From the NCBI RefSeq assembly GCF_029855045.1, contig NZ_CP123228.1, positions 1,488,001 to 1,552,000 on the forward strand: a stretch of 64,000 nt of DNA. The letters run 5' to 3'. The stretch is from Piscinibacter sp. XHJ-5 (lineage in GTDB: Bacteria > Pseudomonadota > Gammaproteobacteria > Burkholderiales > Burkholderiaceae_C). Positions 46,779 to 55,029 of this stretch are shown here, piece after piece. Within the stretch, counting starts at the first letter, position 1; each line of letters opens with the position of its first letter. The notes beneath the pieces were generated by a model. That model saw only the letters and a program-made list of their open reading frames with translations. It was not told where the DNA came from and made no database searches. Made by a program: the position numbers and the translations under genes.

Positions 46779-48094
46779 CGTCGGCCGTGCTGTCGCCGGG
46801 GATGGCCGCCCTGGTGCTGTTCGGCACCTTCTTCGCGCTGCTGGCGCTGCGGGTGCCGGTGGCGTTTTCGCTGGGACTCGCCTGCCTGCCGGTGCTGGTC
46901 ATCGAGCCGAGGCTGTCGCCGATGACGCTGTTCAACGAGACCTTCAAGGCCTACAACTCGTTCGTGCTGCTGGCAGTGCCGTTCTTCCTGCTCACCGCCA
47001 ACCTGATGAGCATCGGCGGCATCACCGACCGGCTGGTGCGGCTGTCGCGCGTGATGGTGGGCAGCCTGCCGGGTGCGCTCGCGCAGATCAATGTCGTGGT
47101 GTCGGTCTTCTTCGCCGGCATCTCGGGCTCCTCGACCGCCGACGCGGCAAGCCAGAGCAAGATCTTCATCGACGCGCAGACGAAGGAAGGCTACGACCTC
47201 TCGTTTTCCATCGCCATCACCGCCGTGTCGGCGGTGCTCGCGGTGATCATCCCGCCGTCGATCCTGATGGTGGTGTGGGGCGGCGTCATCTCCACGTCGA
47301 TCGGCGCGCTGTACCTCGCCGGCGTCATCCCCGGCCTGCTGATCGCCGGCGCGCAGATGGCCACCGTGCACGTTTACGCGGTGCGGCGCGGCTACCCCGT
47401 GTATCCGCGCGCGACCTTGCGCGAATTCGTGCTGTCGATGATCGCCTCCATCCCGGCGCTCACCACGCCGGTCATCATCGTCGGCGGCATCCTGCTCGGT
47501 TGGTTCACGCCGACCGAATCGGCGGCGGTGGCGGTGATCTATGCCGCGTTGCTGTCCATCTTCATCTACCGCGAGATGGACTGGCCCCGGCTCGTCACCG
47601 CGCTCGCCGACACCGGCCGGCTGGCGGCGCTGGCGCTGTTCTGCGTGGGCACCGCATCGGTCTTCGGCTGGCTGCTGGCGTACTACCAGATCCCGCGCGC
47701 GCTGCTCGAGAACGTGTCCGATTGGGGGATGGGCCCCATCGGCGTGGGCATGTTCATCGCCGGTGCGTTCCTTGTCGTCGGCTGCTTCCTCGATGCGATT
47801 CCCGCCATCATCATCGTCGGCACGACGCTGCAGCCGCTGGCGGCATCGGTGCAGATGCACCCGATCCAGTTCGCCATCATCGGCATCGTCTCGCTGGCGT
47901 TCGGCCTGGTGACGCCGCCCTACGGGCTGTGTCTGATGATCGCCTGTGCGGTGGCCAAGGTGCGGCTGCGGTTTGCGCTCAAGGACACCATGGTGATGCT
48001 GGTGCCGATGCTGCTCGTGCTGATCGGGCTCATCGTGTGGCCGGAGATCGCGTTGTTCCTGCCGAGGTTGCTGGCACCGGAGATGGTGAAGTAG
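46775..48094 (+). CDS. TRAP transporter large permease, DctM family
   Basis: 439 residues, the usual DctM length, about 12 membrane helices. Motifs: VPFFLLTANLMSIGG, GISGSSTADAASQSK (the serine-rich hairpin motif), ITAVSAVLAVIIPPSILMVVWG region and GWFTPTESAAVAVIYA (quoted in part), PPYGLCLMIACAVAKV near the C-terminus. It forms the Na+-driven channel with DctQ. A strong hairpin follows 17 bp after the stop. Confidence 0.92.
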   Translation: MTSAVLSPGMAALVLFGTFFALLALRVPVAFSLGLACLPVLVIEPRLSPMTLFNETFKAYNSFVLLAVPFFLLTANLMSIGGITDRLVRLSRVMVGSLPGALAQINVVVSVFFAGISGSSTADAASQSKIFIDAQTKEGYDLSFSIAITAVSAVLAVIIPPSILMVVWGGVISTSIGALYLAGVIPGLLIAGAQMATVHVYAVRRGYPVYPRATLREFVLSMIASIPALTTPVIIVGGILLGWFTPTESAAVAVIYAALLSIFIYREMDWPRLVTALADTGRLAALALFCVGTASVFGWLLAYYQIPRALLENVSDWGMGPIGVGMFIAGAFLVVGCFLDAIPAIIIVGTTLQPLAASVQMHPIQFAIIGIVSLAFGLVTPPYGLCLMIACAVAKVRLRFALKDTMVMLVPMLLVLIGLIVWPEIALFLPRLLAPEMVK

Positions 48095-48110
48095 GTGGCC
48101 CGAACGTGAC

Positions 48111-48144
48111 GCGGGCGCTCCCACCGGAGGTGTGGAGCGCCCGC
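48111..48144. terminator. bidirectional terminator-type hairpin
   Basis: GCGGGCGCTCC (48111-48121) and GGAGCGCCCGC (48134-48144) form a perfect 11-bp stem with a 12-nt loop. It stands 16 bp after the dctM stop and 20 bp after the stop of the 14-codon peptide gene on the other strand, so it can end both transcripts. Confidence 0.7.
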
Positions 48145-48164
48145 GGGTCTGGCGACAGAACCAG

Positions 48165-48209
48165 CTACATCACGTAGGGGTCCGTCCCGGACCGAGAGAT
48201 GGAAGACAT
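48165..48209 (-). CDS. 14-residue peptide gene with near-perfect Shine-Dalgarno
   Basis: The reading frame MSSISRSGTDPYVM ends in TAG and is preceded on the same strand by AAAGGAGGTGAT ending directly at the ATG. Eleven bases of this (AAGGAGGTGAT) complement the 3' end of 16S rRNA, the strongest ribosome site seen in the window. A terminator hairpin begins 20 bp after the stop, giving a compact monocistronic unit. It is not PqqA (no Glu/Tyr pair of the right spacing) and I recognise no family. It could be a RiPP-type precursor, a regulatory leader peptide, or a fixed remnant of a longer gene. Confidence 0.5.
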   Translation of the reverse strand: MSSISRSGTDPYVM

Positions 48210-48220
48210 ATCACCTCCTT
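48210..48220 (-). promoter_or_regulatory. extended Shine-Dalgarno site of the 14-residue peptide
   Basis: AAGGAGGTGAT on the minus strand, full match to the anti-SD tail of 16S rRNA, abutting the ATG at 48209. GGAGG is 4 nt from the start codon. Confidence 0.8.
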
Positions 48221-48250
48221 TCGCAGTTGACGAGCCCCTAGCGTAATGCG

Positions 48251-48274
48251 CTTTGCTACACCCCCGGTGCAAAG
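48251..48274. promoter_or_regulatory. small dyad upstream of the peptide gene
   Basis: CTTTGC (48251-48256) and GCAAAG (48269-48274) with an inner ACC/GGT pair, 41 bp upstream of the peptide start. It could be an operator or a 5' leader hairpin. The rest of 48275-48476 holds no convincing gene: a 66-codon frame on the minus strand (48456-48256) lacks a ribosome site, and no clear promoter for the divergent 1207-residue gene is seen. Confidence 0.35.
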
Positions 48275-48476
48275 GGGATGTTCGGATCACAAGGCGTCGG
48301 CGATCGCCGGCCCATGTCCGTCGTCGATGCACCCGCCCGATCGCCTTCACGATCGGGTTCCTCGTCGAAAGGCGTAGGACCATTTCCTAGTACGCCTCGG
48401 AAGTCTTCGCATTGCGTATGTCGCCGCCGCATTGCCATGATCAGCACCAGCTTCATGACGCGCGCCGCCGTATCCC

Positions 48477-51400
48477 ATGGAAAAGACAACACCCCATCCC
48501 AGCACCTCGTCGATCGTCAGAGAAGCCTTCTCCCTGGCACTCCTCGATGAGCACGACAAGCATCGACGAGCGGTCGAGTTGCTTTGCGCGAATTGCGCGA
48601 GCCCGACGTTCGCAGGCGAGTTCCAGGCGGCGCTGACCGAGTTCAAGACGCAGTGGAGCAGCGTGCGCTGCCAACTCCTGGAGTCACTGGGAGACGAGAA
48701 TCATCGGCCGCCGGCGCTCGTGCACGCCATCCTCAGCGCCAACCCCGGCCATGGCGACCCCCTGAAGGAGCTGGGCGAGATCCTCTCGTGCGCGCTTTGG
48801 CCGGCCGGTTGGCTCAAGGCGTCACCCGAGTTGTGGGACTTCGCCTTTGCCGTGGGTGCAAGCCAGCTGGCGGCACAAGGAGCCAAGGTGATCGAAGTCC
48901 TGGCGCATGGGGTGAGCTCGCTGAGCCCCGGGCCCGCGCTGATGGCGAAAGTATTCGAGCTGGTGAGCAAGACGCTTCCTCGAGCACGGGCATCGGCCCA
49001 TGCCTTGTTCGCTGCCCGCTTCGCAAGCCAACTGAACCTGGACACGTGGCACATCGTGATCACCGCGGTGGTGGACGGGCATCCCGATGACACGGATGCG
49101 GTCAAGACGCTCGTCGACGCGCTCAACTCGCCCACCTCGGCCAGTCGGGCCGCCCTGCCGGATCTGAAGCTGTGGGTGCAGCACCTGTTCAAGGATCCCA
49201 GGTATCGTGCCCTGCTGCCCGAGCTTCTGAAGTACCGCGCGGCCGCCTTCTACCCGTGCTTCGTCCCGTTCAATACCTGCGTCGTTCCCCTCCTGCCCTG
49301 TTTCAGTCTCCCGGGTTTCACCGAACACCTGATGAAACTCATGATGACCAGCGAAGACGACCCCGGGCTGCTGGTCGAGTACCTGTTGCAGCAGCGAAGG
49401 TGCCCGCCGCGCGCGGTCTATGAGATTGCCCATGGCGGCTTCCAAGGCAACGACGGTTCCTGGCTCAACCTGGTGTCGTTGGCGCTGAGCCTGGACAAGA
49501 GCGAGGAGAGTGCCAAGGCCTGCTGCCGGCTGGCGGAAAGACTCGACGCCGTTCCTGCCTTCCAGAACGACCCTCAGCGAACGAGCGCCCGCCAGCTCCT
49601 GGCCTTCGTCGACGATCCCGCGCAGCGCCTCGAAGTGCTCACCTCGATGTTGGGCAGACCCGATGTGGTCATCCCCGACTGGCTGTGGCAAGACCTGATC
49701 GACAACCTGGAGAGCCTGCTCAAGCGCAAGACGGGTTCTGGGATCGCCGACTACAGGGTCACCCATCTCGTCGACCTGGCGTTCGGCGACGAGCGGATAC
49801 GGCGGCGTCCTCAGGACCCGCGGCGCCAGCACGCGCTCATCCAGACCATCGCCAAGGCTGGAAGGATCAAGCAAGTCATCGTCGGCAGACTCCTCGACTC
49901 GACGGATGCCGTGGACGGCGGCCTGTTCACGATGCTGTTCGTGGCCGTGCCGGACGCGGCGAGTCAGCTCGACCCGCTGCAACTGCAGTTGCTCCTGCGA
50001 CGCGCCGCCAAGGTCGTTCCGCAGTTGCTGGTCCACGTGAAGACCCTCGAGCACCTCGTGCCCGACGACACGCAAGCCGGCTTCGTGGTCTCGTTGGTGG
50101 CGTACCTGTGCGAGGAAAAGCTCGGCGACACCGCGATCTGGCAGTGGCTGAAGACGCTGGCCGTGTCGGCTCAGGCACGACAGCTCAAGCAGATGGCCAT
50201 CGAGCTCGCATTGCTCGACGGCATGCAGGCGCAGTGGTGCACCGTCGAGCCCGACGGCAGCGCCGGGCTGCCGCCTGTCGTGCAACGCACTCCGGCGGCC
50301 TGGCTGCAATGCCTGCATTTCGTGCTGTACGAGGAATTCCTTGCGAAGACAGGGCAGAAGAGGGAGACGAGATCCTGGAGCCCGAAGGAGAACCCCAGCC
50401 GCACGGCGATGTACTGCAATGCGGTGAAGTCGGTGTTGAAGACCGGCCACCCGAACTGGGGCTCCATGGAGAAGGTGGTGGAGTGCCAGAAGGCGCTGCG
50501 CGCCCGATATCCGCAGATCCAGTGGGACCTGGTGCTCCACGGGGAAGACACGACCGCGCAGCCGCTGCTGACGGTCGCCGCCGGGCAGCCTCTTTTCTGC
50601 GCCATCGCGTCATGGTTGAAGGCGCTTCGCGATGCCGTGGGCGCCGTCACCGCCGCGTCGAAGGTCCTGCCCGATGAAGCAGCCAAGCGCCTCATCGGCG
50701 CGTTCGGTGTGCACTTGAAGGGGGTGCTGCTCGCACTCACGCAAGGCAGGAACGTCGCCGTCTCTGCATGGACACCCGGCAACGACTGCCAGCACCTGCT
50801 GGACGCGGTCTTCGGATCGTCGACGCAGGAGTCGATCACGCTGTGGCCGGACTTGCTGGAGGTCTTCGAAGCGAAGAAGGAAGGGGGCGGCCATGCCCTT
50901 GCGAAGCCCGTGCTCGATCACATGGCCGCCCTGCTCGGCGTGCGCACCGTGGGCGTCGACCAGGCGGGGCTCGTCGCGCTGAGCACCCTCAAGAGCCGCC
51001 ACGACGATCTGCTGAAGCTCGTCGCCGGCAAGGACTTTGCCTCCCATCTCGCCGCCTTGCGCTCGCACTTCGCGTCGCCCCGCTTCTGCACATCACCCCC
51101 GCTGGGCGCGGTGATCCAGGAGTGGGTCGATGCCATCCGCGACACCGTGCTGGCCGTGCTGGATGCGATGCAGTCGAAGACGGTGCCGGCAGAGGAGAAG
51201 AAGGTCGCCGGCGACATGCTCGCTGCCAACCTGCAAAAGCTGCTGCTGCTGCTCTATCGCAACAAGGGCCGGCAGATTGCAGGCTGGACGTTGGCGGGCA
51301 GCAGCTATGAACAGCTGCTTGTCCTGGCCTTCGAGACGATGAAGACGCCAAGCGTCGTCGACCCTCAGGTCGTTCGGTATGTCCTCAGCCAGGACGCCAG

Positions 51401-52100
51401 CGGCAAGTTCGACGTCGCGCCGGTCGTTGACGGCTACCTGAAGACGCTGTTCATGTTGCCTGCCACGAAGCTGGGTCAGGCCGTGCAGATCGCGCAAAAG
51501 CAGCTCAACAAGTGCCACACCGCGCTGCACGACTTCGTGAAAGTCAACAGTGCCACCATGGCCGACCATGAAGCGGCGTTCGGCTACTGCACCCTGGCCC
51601 TGGTGGACAAGGACAGTGGAGAAGGCCTGGTGGTGGGAGCCAACGTCGCCAGTCCGTTGTCGCCCTTCGGCGGGGACCATGCCACCGAGGTGATCGATTG
51701 GCTGACGGGTCCGTGCTTGGTGGCGCTCGTGCGCGACGAGAACCACGACGTGATCGCCCTCGCCACGTGTGTGCTGTCCCAGCTGAAGAACGACCACGAC
51801 TGCACCCTGATCGTGACGGAGATCTCGCTCGCACCGCGGCTTCGCGCGCTCGTCGGTGGGGCGCTGAACCGGCGCGGCCGCGCGATCATGGACGCGCTGA
51901 CCGCCTGGCTGCCGAGGGCGGGCCGACGCGTGGGTGCCGCGCGGACCGTGTGGGTTGGAGATGTGCAAGGCTGGGCCCCGAGTGGAAATCGGCCACGACA
52001 GGAGTTTCAAGCAAGCGCCGACATGCTGCAGCCGCCGTTGCTGGAGGACTTCAGTGCCTCGAGCCTCCCGCCTTCCCGGCGATACCGCGGCCTGGATTGA
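48477..52100 (+). CDS. very large orphan protein of unknown function (1207 residues)
   Basis: ATG 48477 is the first in-frame start; no SD is visible before it, and the next Met is far downstream. The protein has no signal peptide and no membrane helix, and is mostly long amphipathic helices with Leu-rich repeats of ~35-45 residues, as in HEAT/ARM-like solenoids (for example LLPELLKYRAAAFYP, LVEYLLQQRRCPPRAVYEIAH). About residues 1030-1130 a mixed alpha/beta segment (FGYCTLALVDKDSGEG, CLVALVRDENHDVIALAT) breaks the solenoid pattern and may be a small enzyme-like or binding domain. Codon use is less GC-extreme than neighbours. No family recognised. Convergent with an amidase remnant and the kinase-NACHT gene. 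Confidence 0.75.
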   Translation: MEKTTPHPSTSSIVREAFSLALLDEHDKHRRAVELLCANCASPTFAGEFQAALTEFKTQWSSVRCQLLESLGDENHRPPALVHAILSANPGHGDPLKELGEILSCALWPAGWLKASPELWDFAFAVGASQLAAQGAKVIEVLAHGVSSLSPGPALMAKVFELVSKTLPRARASAHALFAARFASQLNLDTWHIVITAVVDGHPDDTDAVKTLVDALNSPTSASRAALPDLKLWVQHLFKDPRYRALLPELLKYRAAAFYPCFVPFNTCVVPLLPCFSLPGFTEHLMKLMMTSEDDPGLLVEYLLQQRRCPPRAVYEIAHGGFQGNDGSWLNLVSLALSLDKSEESAKACCRLAERLDAVPAFQNDPQRTSARQLLAFVDDPAQRLEVLTSMLGRPDVVIPDWLWQDLIDNLESLLKRKTGSGIADYRVTHLVDLAFGDERIRRRPQDPRRQHALIQTIAKAGRIKQVIVGRLLDSTDAVDGGLFTMLFVAVPDAASQLDPLQLQLLLRRAAKVVPQLLVHVKTLEHLVPDDTQAGFVVSLVAYLCEEKLGDTAIWQWLKTLAVSAQARQLKQMAIELALLDGMQAQWCTVEPDGSAGLPPVVQRTPAAWLQCLHFVLYEEFLAKTGQKRETRSWSPKENPSRTAMYCNAVKSVLKTGHPNWGSMEKVVECQKALRARYPQIQWDLVLHGEDTTAQPLLTVAAGQPLFCAIASWLKALRDAVGAVTAASKVLPDEAAKRLIGAFGVHLKGVLLALTQGRNVAVSAWTPGNDCQHLLDAVFGSSTQESITLWPDLLEVFEAKKEGGGHALAKPVLDHMAALLGVRTVGVDQAGLVALSTLKSRHDDLLKLVAGKDFASHLAALRSHFASPRFCTSPPLGAVIQEWVDAIRDTVLAVLDAMQSKTVPAEEKKVAGDMLAANLQKLLLLLYRNKGRQIAGWTLAGSSYEQLLVLAFETMKTPSVVDPQVVRYVLSQDASGKFDVAPVVDGYLKTLFMLPATKLGQAVQIAQKQLNKCHTALHDFVKVNSATMADHEAAFGYCTLALVDKDSGEGLVVGANVASPLSPFGGDHATEVIDWLTGPCLVALVRDENHDVIALATCVLSQLKNDHDCTLIVTEISLAPRLRALVGGALNRRGRAIMDALTAWLPRAGRRVGAARTVWVGDVQGWAPSGNRPRQEFQASADMLQPPLLEDFSASSLPPSRRYRGLD

Positions 52101-52144
52101 GGCAGCCGCCGCCTCGAATCGTCGAGATGGCACCGCCAACGCCC

Positions 52145-52291
52145 TCACCCCAACCCTCTACCGGGATCACGGCTGGAGTCGGGCGCCACGTCGAGCAGCG
52201 TGACGGGGAGCACGTCGCCGGCCTTTGCGCCGCGCACGTACAGCGGACCGGTCAGCGGATGGACGCTCAGACCGATCGGGCTCGGGTCGCC
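52145..52291 (-). pseudogene. acetamidase/formamidase remnant
   Basis: A minus-strand frame reads DPSPIGLSVHPLTGPLYV, then RGAKAGDVLPVTLLDVAPD, and ends DPGRGLG-stop. HPLTGPxYVxGAxxGDVLxVTLLD is the hallmark early region of the acetamidase/formamidase (FmdA/AmdA) family, normally about residues 40-90 of a ~310-residue enzyme. Everything before and after is missing. Its upstream end coincides with the last codons of the kinase-NACHT gene, which runs into it in another frame. Confidence 0.75.
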
Positions 52292-55029
52292 GCATGCGGA
52301 TACAGCCCTGCGAAATACTCCAGCAGCGCCCGGTGCACGAACGCATAGCCGCCGCCGACGCGGTGCACGAAGATGCGCTCGGCCGCGAACTCGAGGAACT
52401 GCGCATAGCGCCACGGCGCGAAGCCGTTGCGCCACAGCAGCAGGCGCAGGATCAGGTGCTGCAGGCACGGGTACGCGCCGGCAATGAGGGCGGTGATCAG
52501 GCTGAACAGCGGCACGAAGAACGCCACGCCGGGCAGGCCGATGCTGACCATGGCCGCGGCCGCGCCGATCGCGGCGCCGGCCAGACCGCCGCGCACGGCA
52601 TTGCGCAGCGACAGCCGGATTCCCTGATTGGGCTCCGCGATGCGCTCGCCCTCGCTCAGTGCCGGCTCCAGATCGAGGCCGGCGAAGTAGCAGAAGGCCA
52701 GCGCTGCCGCGAGGCCGACGACCAGGCCCGCCGCCGGGTTGAAGACCAGCGAGACGCCGGCGTACAGCAGCACGGCGACTCCCACGCCGCGCGCCAGCTT
52801 CGTTCCCGTGTCCCGGCGCAGCGAGGACAGCGACCAGCCGAGCCGCGTGACCGGCCGGATCTGGTCGCCCCAGCCCGAGCAGCCGAAGGCGAGCCCGCCG
52901 GCGAGGCCGAACAGCAGCGACACGGGCAGGCTGAAGGCGAAGTCGCCGGCGAAGTGGCCGCCCAGGCCGAGGATCAGTCCCGTGAGCAGCCCGCACAGCA
53001 CGATGGACCCGCCTCCCGCGGCCCATCGCTCGATGGGACGCGGCAGCCAGCAGGGCTGCATCCATTCGAGATAGAAGACGCTCTGGTGGTGGGCGAGCAT
53101 CGCGTTCGCGAGCCAGCCGAGCCAATGCGTGGCGCGTTCCGGCGTGTAGCGCGTGGCCGGGCTGCGGCGCTTGAACATGGCGCCGGCGTATGCGGCGAAC
53201 AGCTGCGTGCGCCGCTGCGCCGGCGTGCCCTGCGAAGGCATGGCGGTGCCTTCCTGGTAGGCCAGCGCTGCGATGCTCAGCAGCAGCGGCGTCGTGAGCA
53301 GTTCGCGCAATGCCTCGTCGTGGCGCAACGCGGCGCGCACGCCATCCAGGCACGGTCCGGCGCGCCCGAGATAGTCGTCGACCTGCCGCCGCGTGAGCGA
53401 CTGGATGACGACCGCCTGCCCCAGGCGGGGACGAACCGGCAGCGCGTCGAAGTCGGACAGCCGGCTGCAGACCGCCATCGACAGTTCCCCGTGCTCCTTG
53501 CAGTGCGCATTGATGGCAGCGACGCAGTCGGCGCGATGGGCCGGGGCGACCTCGTCCAGACCGTCGAGCAGCAGGATCAGCTGGTTGCGGGCCAGGCACG
53601 CGCGGCTCGCCCCTGGCGGAATGTCGTAGCGCTTGTCCAGCTCGTCGATCAGCCATTGGACCAGCGGCAGGCGCCGGTCGGCCCAGGTCGACAGGTGAAG
53701 GACGACCGGCACCGGCTGCGACTCGTCCTGCCGGGCGCGCTCGAGCAGCGCAGCCGCCAGGTCGAGCAGGAGGGTGGTCTTGCCCGCGCCTGGCGCGCCG
53801 AGGATGAGCAGCGCCTGCCCGGAGCGCTCGAAGACGTCGGAGATGGGCGTGCCCTGCGGTATCGGTCGCGGCGCCTGATCGGGTGTGCGCACGACGAGGT
53901 CCCACGGATGCTCGATCGCATCGGGCCGCAGGTCGAGCCCCAGCTCGATCATCAGCGCGGCATGCACCGAATGCCTGAGCACGCCGTCGATCCAGAACGC
54001 CTGGACCTTGCCGATCAACGAACGCCGCGTGCGCAGCAGCGTTCCGTGCTGAGCCTCGATCGCATCGAGCCGCTCGCCCAGGGCCTCGGCGAGCGCGGCA
54101 GCCGAGGGATAGCGCTCGCCCGGGTCGGTGGCGGTGGCCCGGGCGACGATCTGCGACAGCGCCGCGTCACCCACCTCGCCGGCGGGGGCCTGCCGCCGCC
54201 CGGACAGCAGCTCGCCCAGCGTGATCCCCAGCGCGTACACATCGATGGTCGGCGTGGCGGCGACCCGCTCGCCGCCGAGCTGCTCGGGGCTCATGTACGC
54301 CGGTGTGCCGCAGAGGCGCCCCATTGCATCGCCGAGCGTGGAGCCGCCCATGGTCTCGGCAAGTCCGAAGTCGATGACACGCGGCTCGCCGCGCGCGTCG
54401 ACCAGGATGTTCGCGGGCTTCAGGTCGCGGTGGATGACACCACGCCGGTGCGCATGGTCCACCGCGTCGCAGACCCCCAGGAACAGGCGCAGGATCCCGG
54501 CGATGCCCAGAGCGCTGCGGCGCTCGGCGACGTAGTCGTTCAACGGCGTGCCGTCGACCAGCTCCATCGCGATGTAGAGGCACTCGCCGGCCCGATCGTG
54601 CGGGCGGTGGTGCCCGCCGTCATAGATGCGCGCGATGCCCTTGTGCTCCAGCCTGACCAGCGTGCCGATCTCGCCGAGGAAGCGACGCTGCGAGAGCTGG
54701 GGCTCGTCGAGCATCAGCGCGGGATGGATGAGCTTGACGGCCACCTCGCGCTCGATGCCGTCGGCGAAGGCCTGCGTGGCGCGGTACACCGCACCCATGC
54801 CGCCGCAGCCGATGCGCTCGCCGAGCAGCAGGTTGCGGATGCGCTCGCCGCTGCGGCAGCGGTCGATGTCGGGCGTCAGTCCGAGATGCAGCTCGACCAG
54901 GGCCAGCACGTCCGCGTCTTCGGTCGGCAGCGCGTGCAAGGCGCCCGGGCGTGCGCCGGCCTCCAGCGTCTCGAGCTGCTCGACCAGCTCGAAATAGCGC
55001 TCCCACTGGCGCTCGGTCAGCGATCGCAT
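52267..55029 (-). CDS. Ser/Thr protein kinase - NACHT NTPase - membrane fusion protein
   Basis: 920 residues from ATG 55029. Kinase domain (~65-335): glycine loop RIGCGGMGAVY (72-82), Lys99 in VAVKL, HRDLKPANIL (~195-204), VIDFGLAETM, CGTPAYMSPEQL; catalytically complete. NACHT domain: P-loop LGAPGAGKTTLL (~409), Walker B LILLLDGLDEV (~483-493), then the HRADCVAAINAHC and SRLSDFDALPVRPRLG segments typical of NACHT. A polytopic membrane region follows (~660-850, Gly-rich helices), and a C-terminal block VGGGYAFVHRALLEYFAGL that ends many NACHT proteins of cyanobacteria. The last ~7 codons (ATRARSV) come from amidase-remnant DNA. Overlaps the sigma-factor gene by 13 bp. Confidence 0.87.
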   Translation of the reverse strand: MRSLTERQWERYFELVEQLETLEAGARPGALHALPTEDADVLALVELHLGLTPDIDRCRSGERIRNLLLGERIGCGGMGAVYRATQAFADGIEREVAVKLIHPALMLDEPQLSQRRFLGEIGTLVRLEHKGIARIYDGGHHRPHDRAGECLYIAMELVDGTPLNDYVAERRSALGIAGILRLFLGVCDAVDHAHRRGVIHRDLKPANILVDARGEPRVIDFGLAETMGGSTLGDAMGRLCGTPAYMSPEQLGGERVAATPTIDVYALGITLGELLSGRRQAPAGEVGDAALSQIVARATATDPGERYPSAAALAEALGERLDAIEAQHGTLLRTRRSLIGKVQAFWIDGVLRHSVHAALMIELGLDLRPDAIEHPWDLVVRTPDQAPRPIPQGTPISDVFERSGQALLILGAPGAGKTTLLLDLAAALLERARQDESQPVPVVLHLSTWADRRLPLVQWLIDELDKRYDIPPGASRACLARNQLILLLDGLDEVAPAHRADCVAAINAHCKEHGELSMAVCSRLSDFDALPVRPRLGQAVVIQSLTRRQVDDYLGRAGPCLDGVRAALRHDEALRELLTTPLLLSIAALAYQEGTAMPSQGTPAQRRTQLFAAYAGAMFKRRSPATRYTPERATHWLGWLANAMLAHHQSVFYLEWMQPCWLPRPIERWAAGGGSIVLCGLLTGLILGLGGHFAGDFAFSLPVSLLFGLAGGLAFGCSGWGDQIRPVTRLGWSLSSLRRDTGTKLARGVGVAVLLYAGVSLVFNPAAGLVVGLAAALAFCYFAGLDLEPALSEGERIAEPNQGIRLSLRNAVRGGLAGAAIGAAAAMVSIGLPGVAFFVPLFSLITALIAGAYPCLQHLILRLLLWRNGFAPWRYAQFLEFAAERIFVHRVGGGYAFVHRALLEYFAGLYPHAATRARSV

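Noticed and set aside
48165..48209. Reading the 14-residue peptide as PqqA
   Set aside because: PqqA needs a Glu-x3-Tyr pair and is usually 22 or more residues; this peptide has no Glu, and no pqqB-E genes are near.
48256..48456. 66-codon minus-strand frame upstream of the 14-residue peptide, ending NIPFAPGV
   Set aside because: No ribosome site, low-complexity charged composition, and it lies in the presumed promoter region; kept only as a remote possibility.
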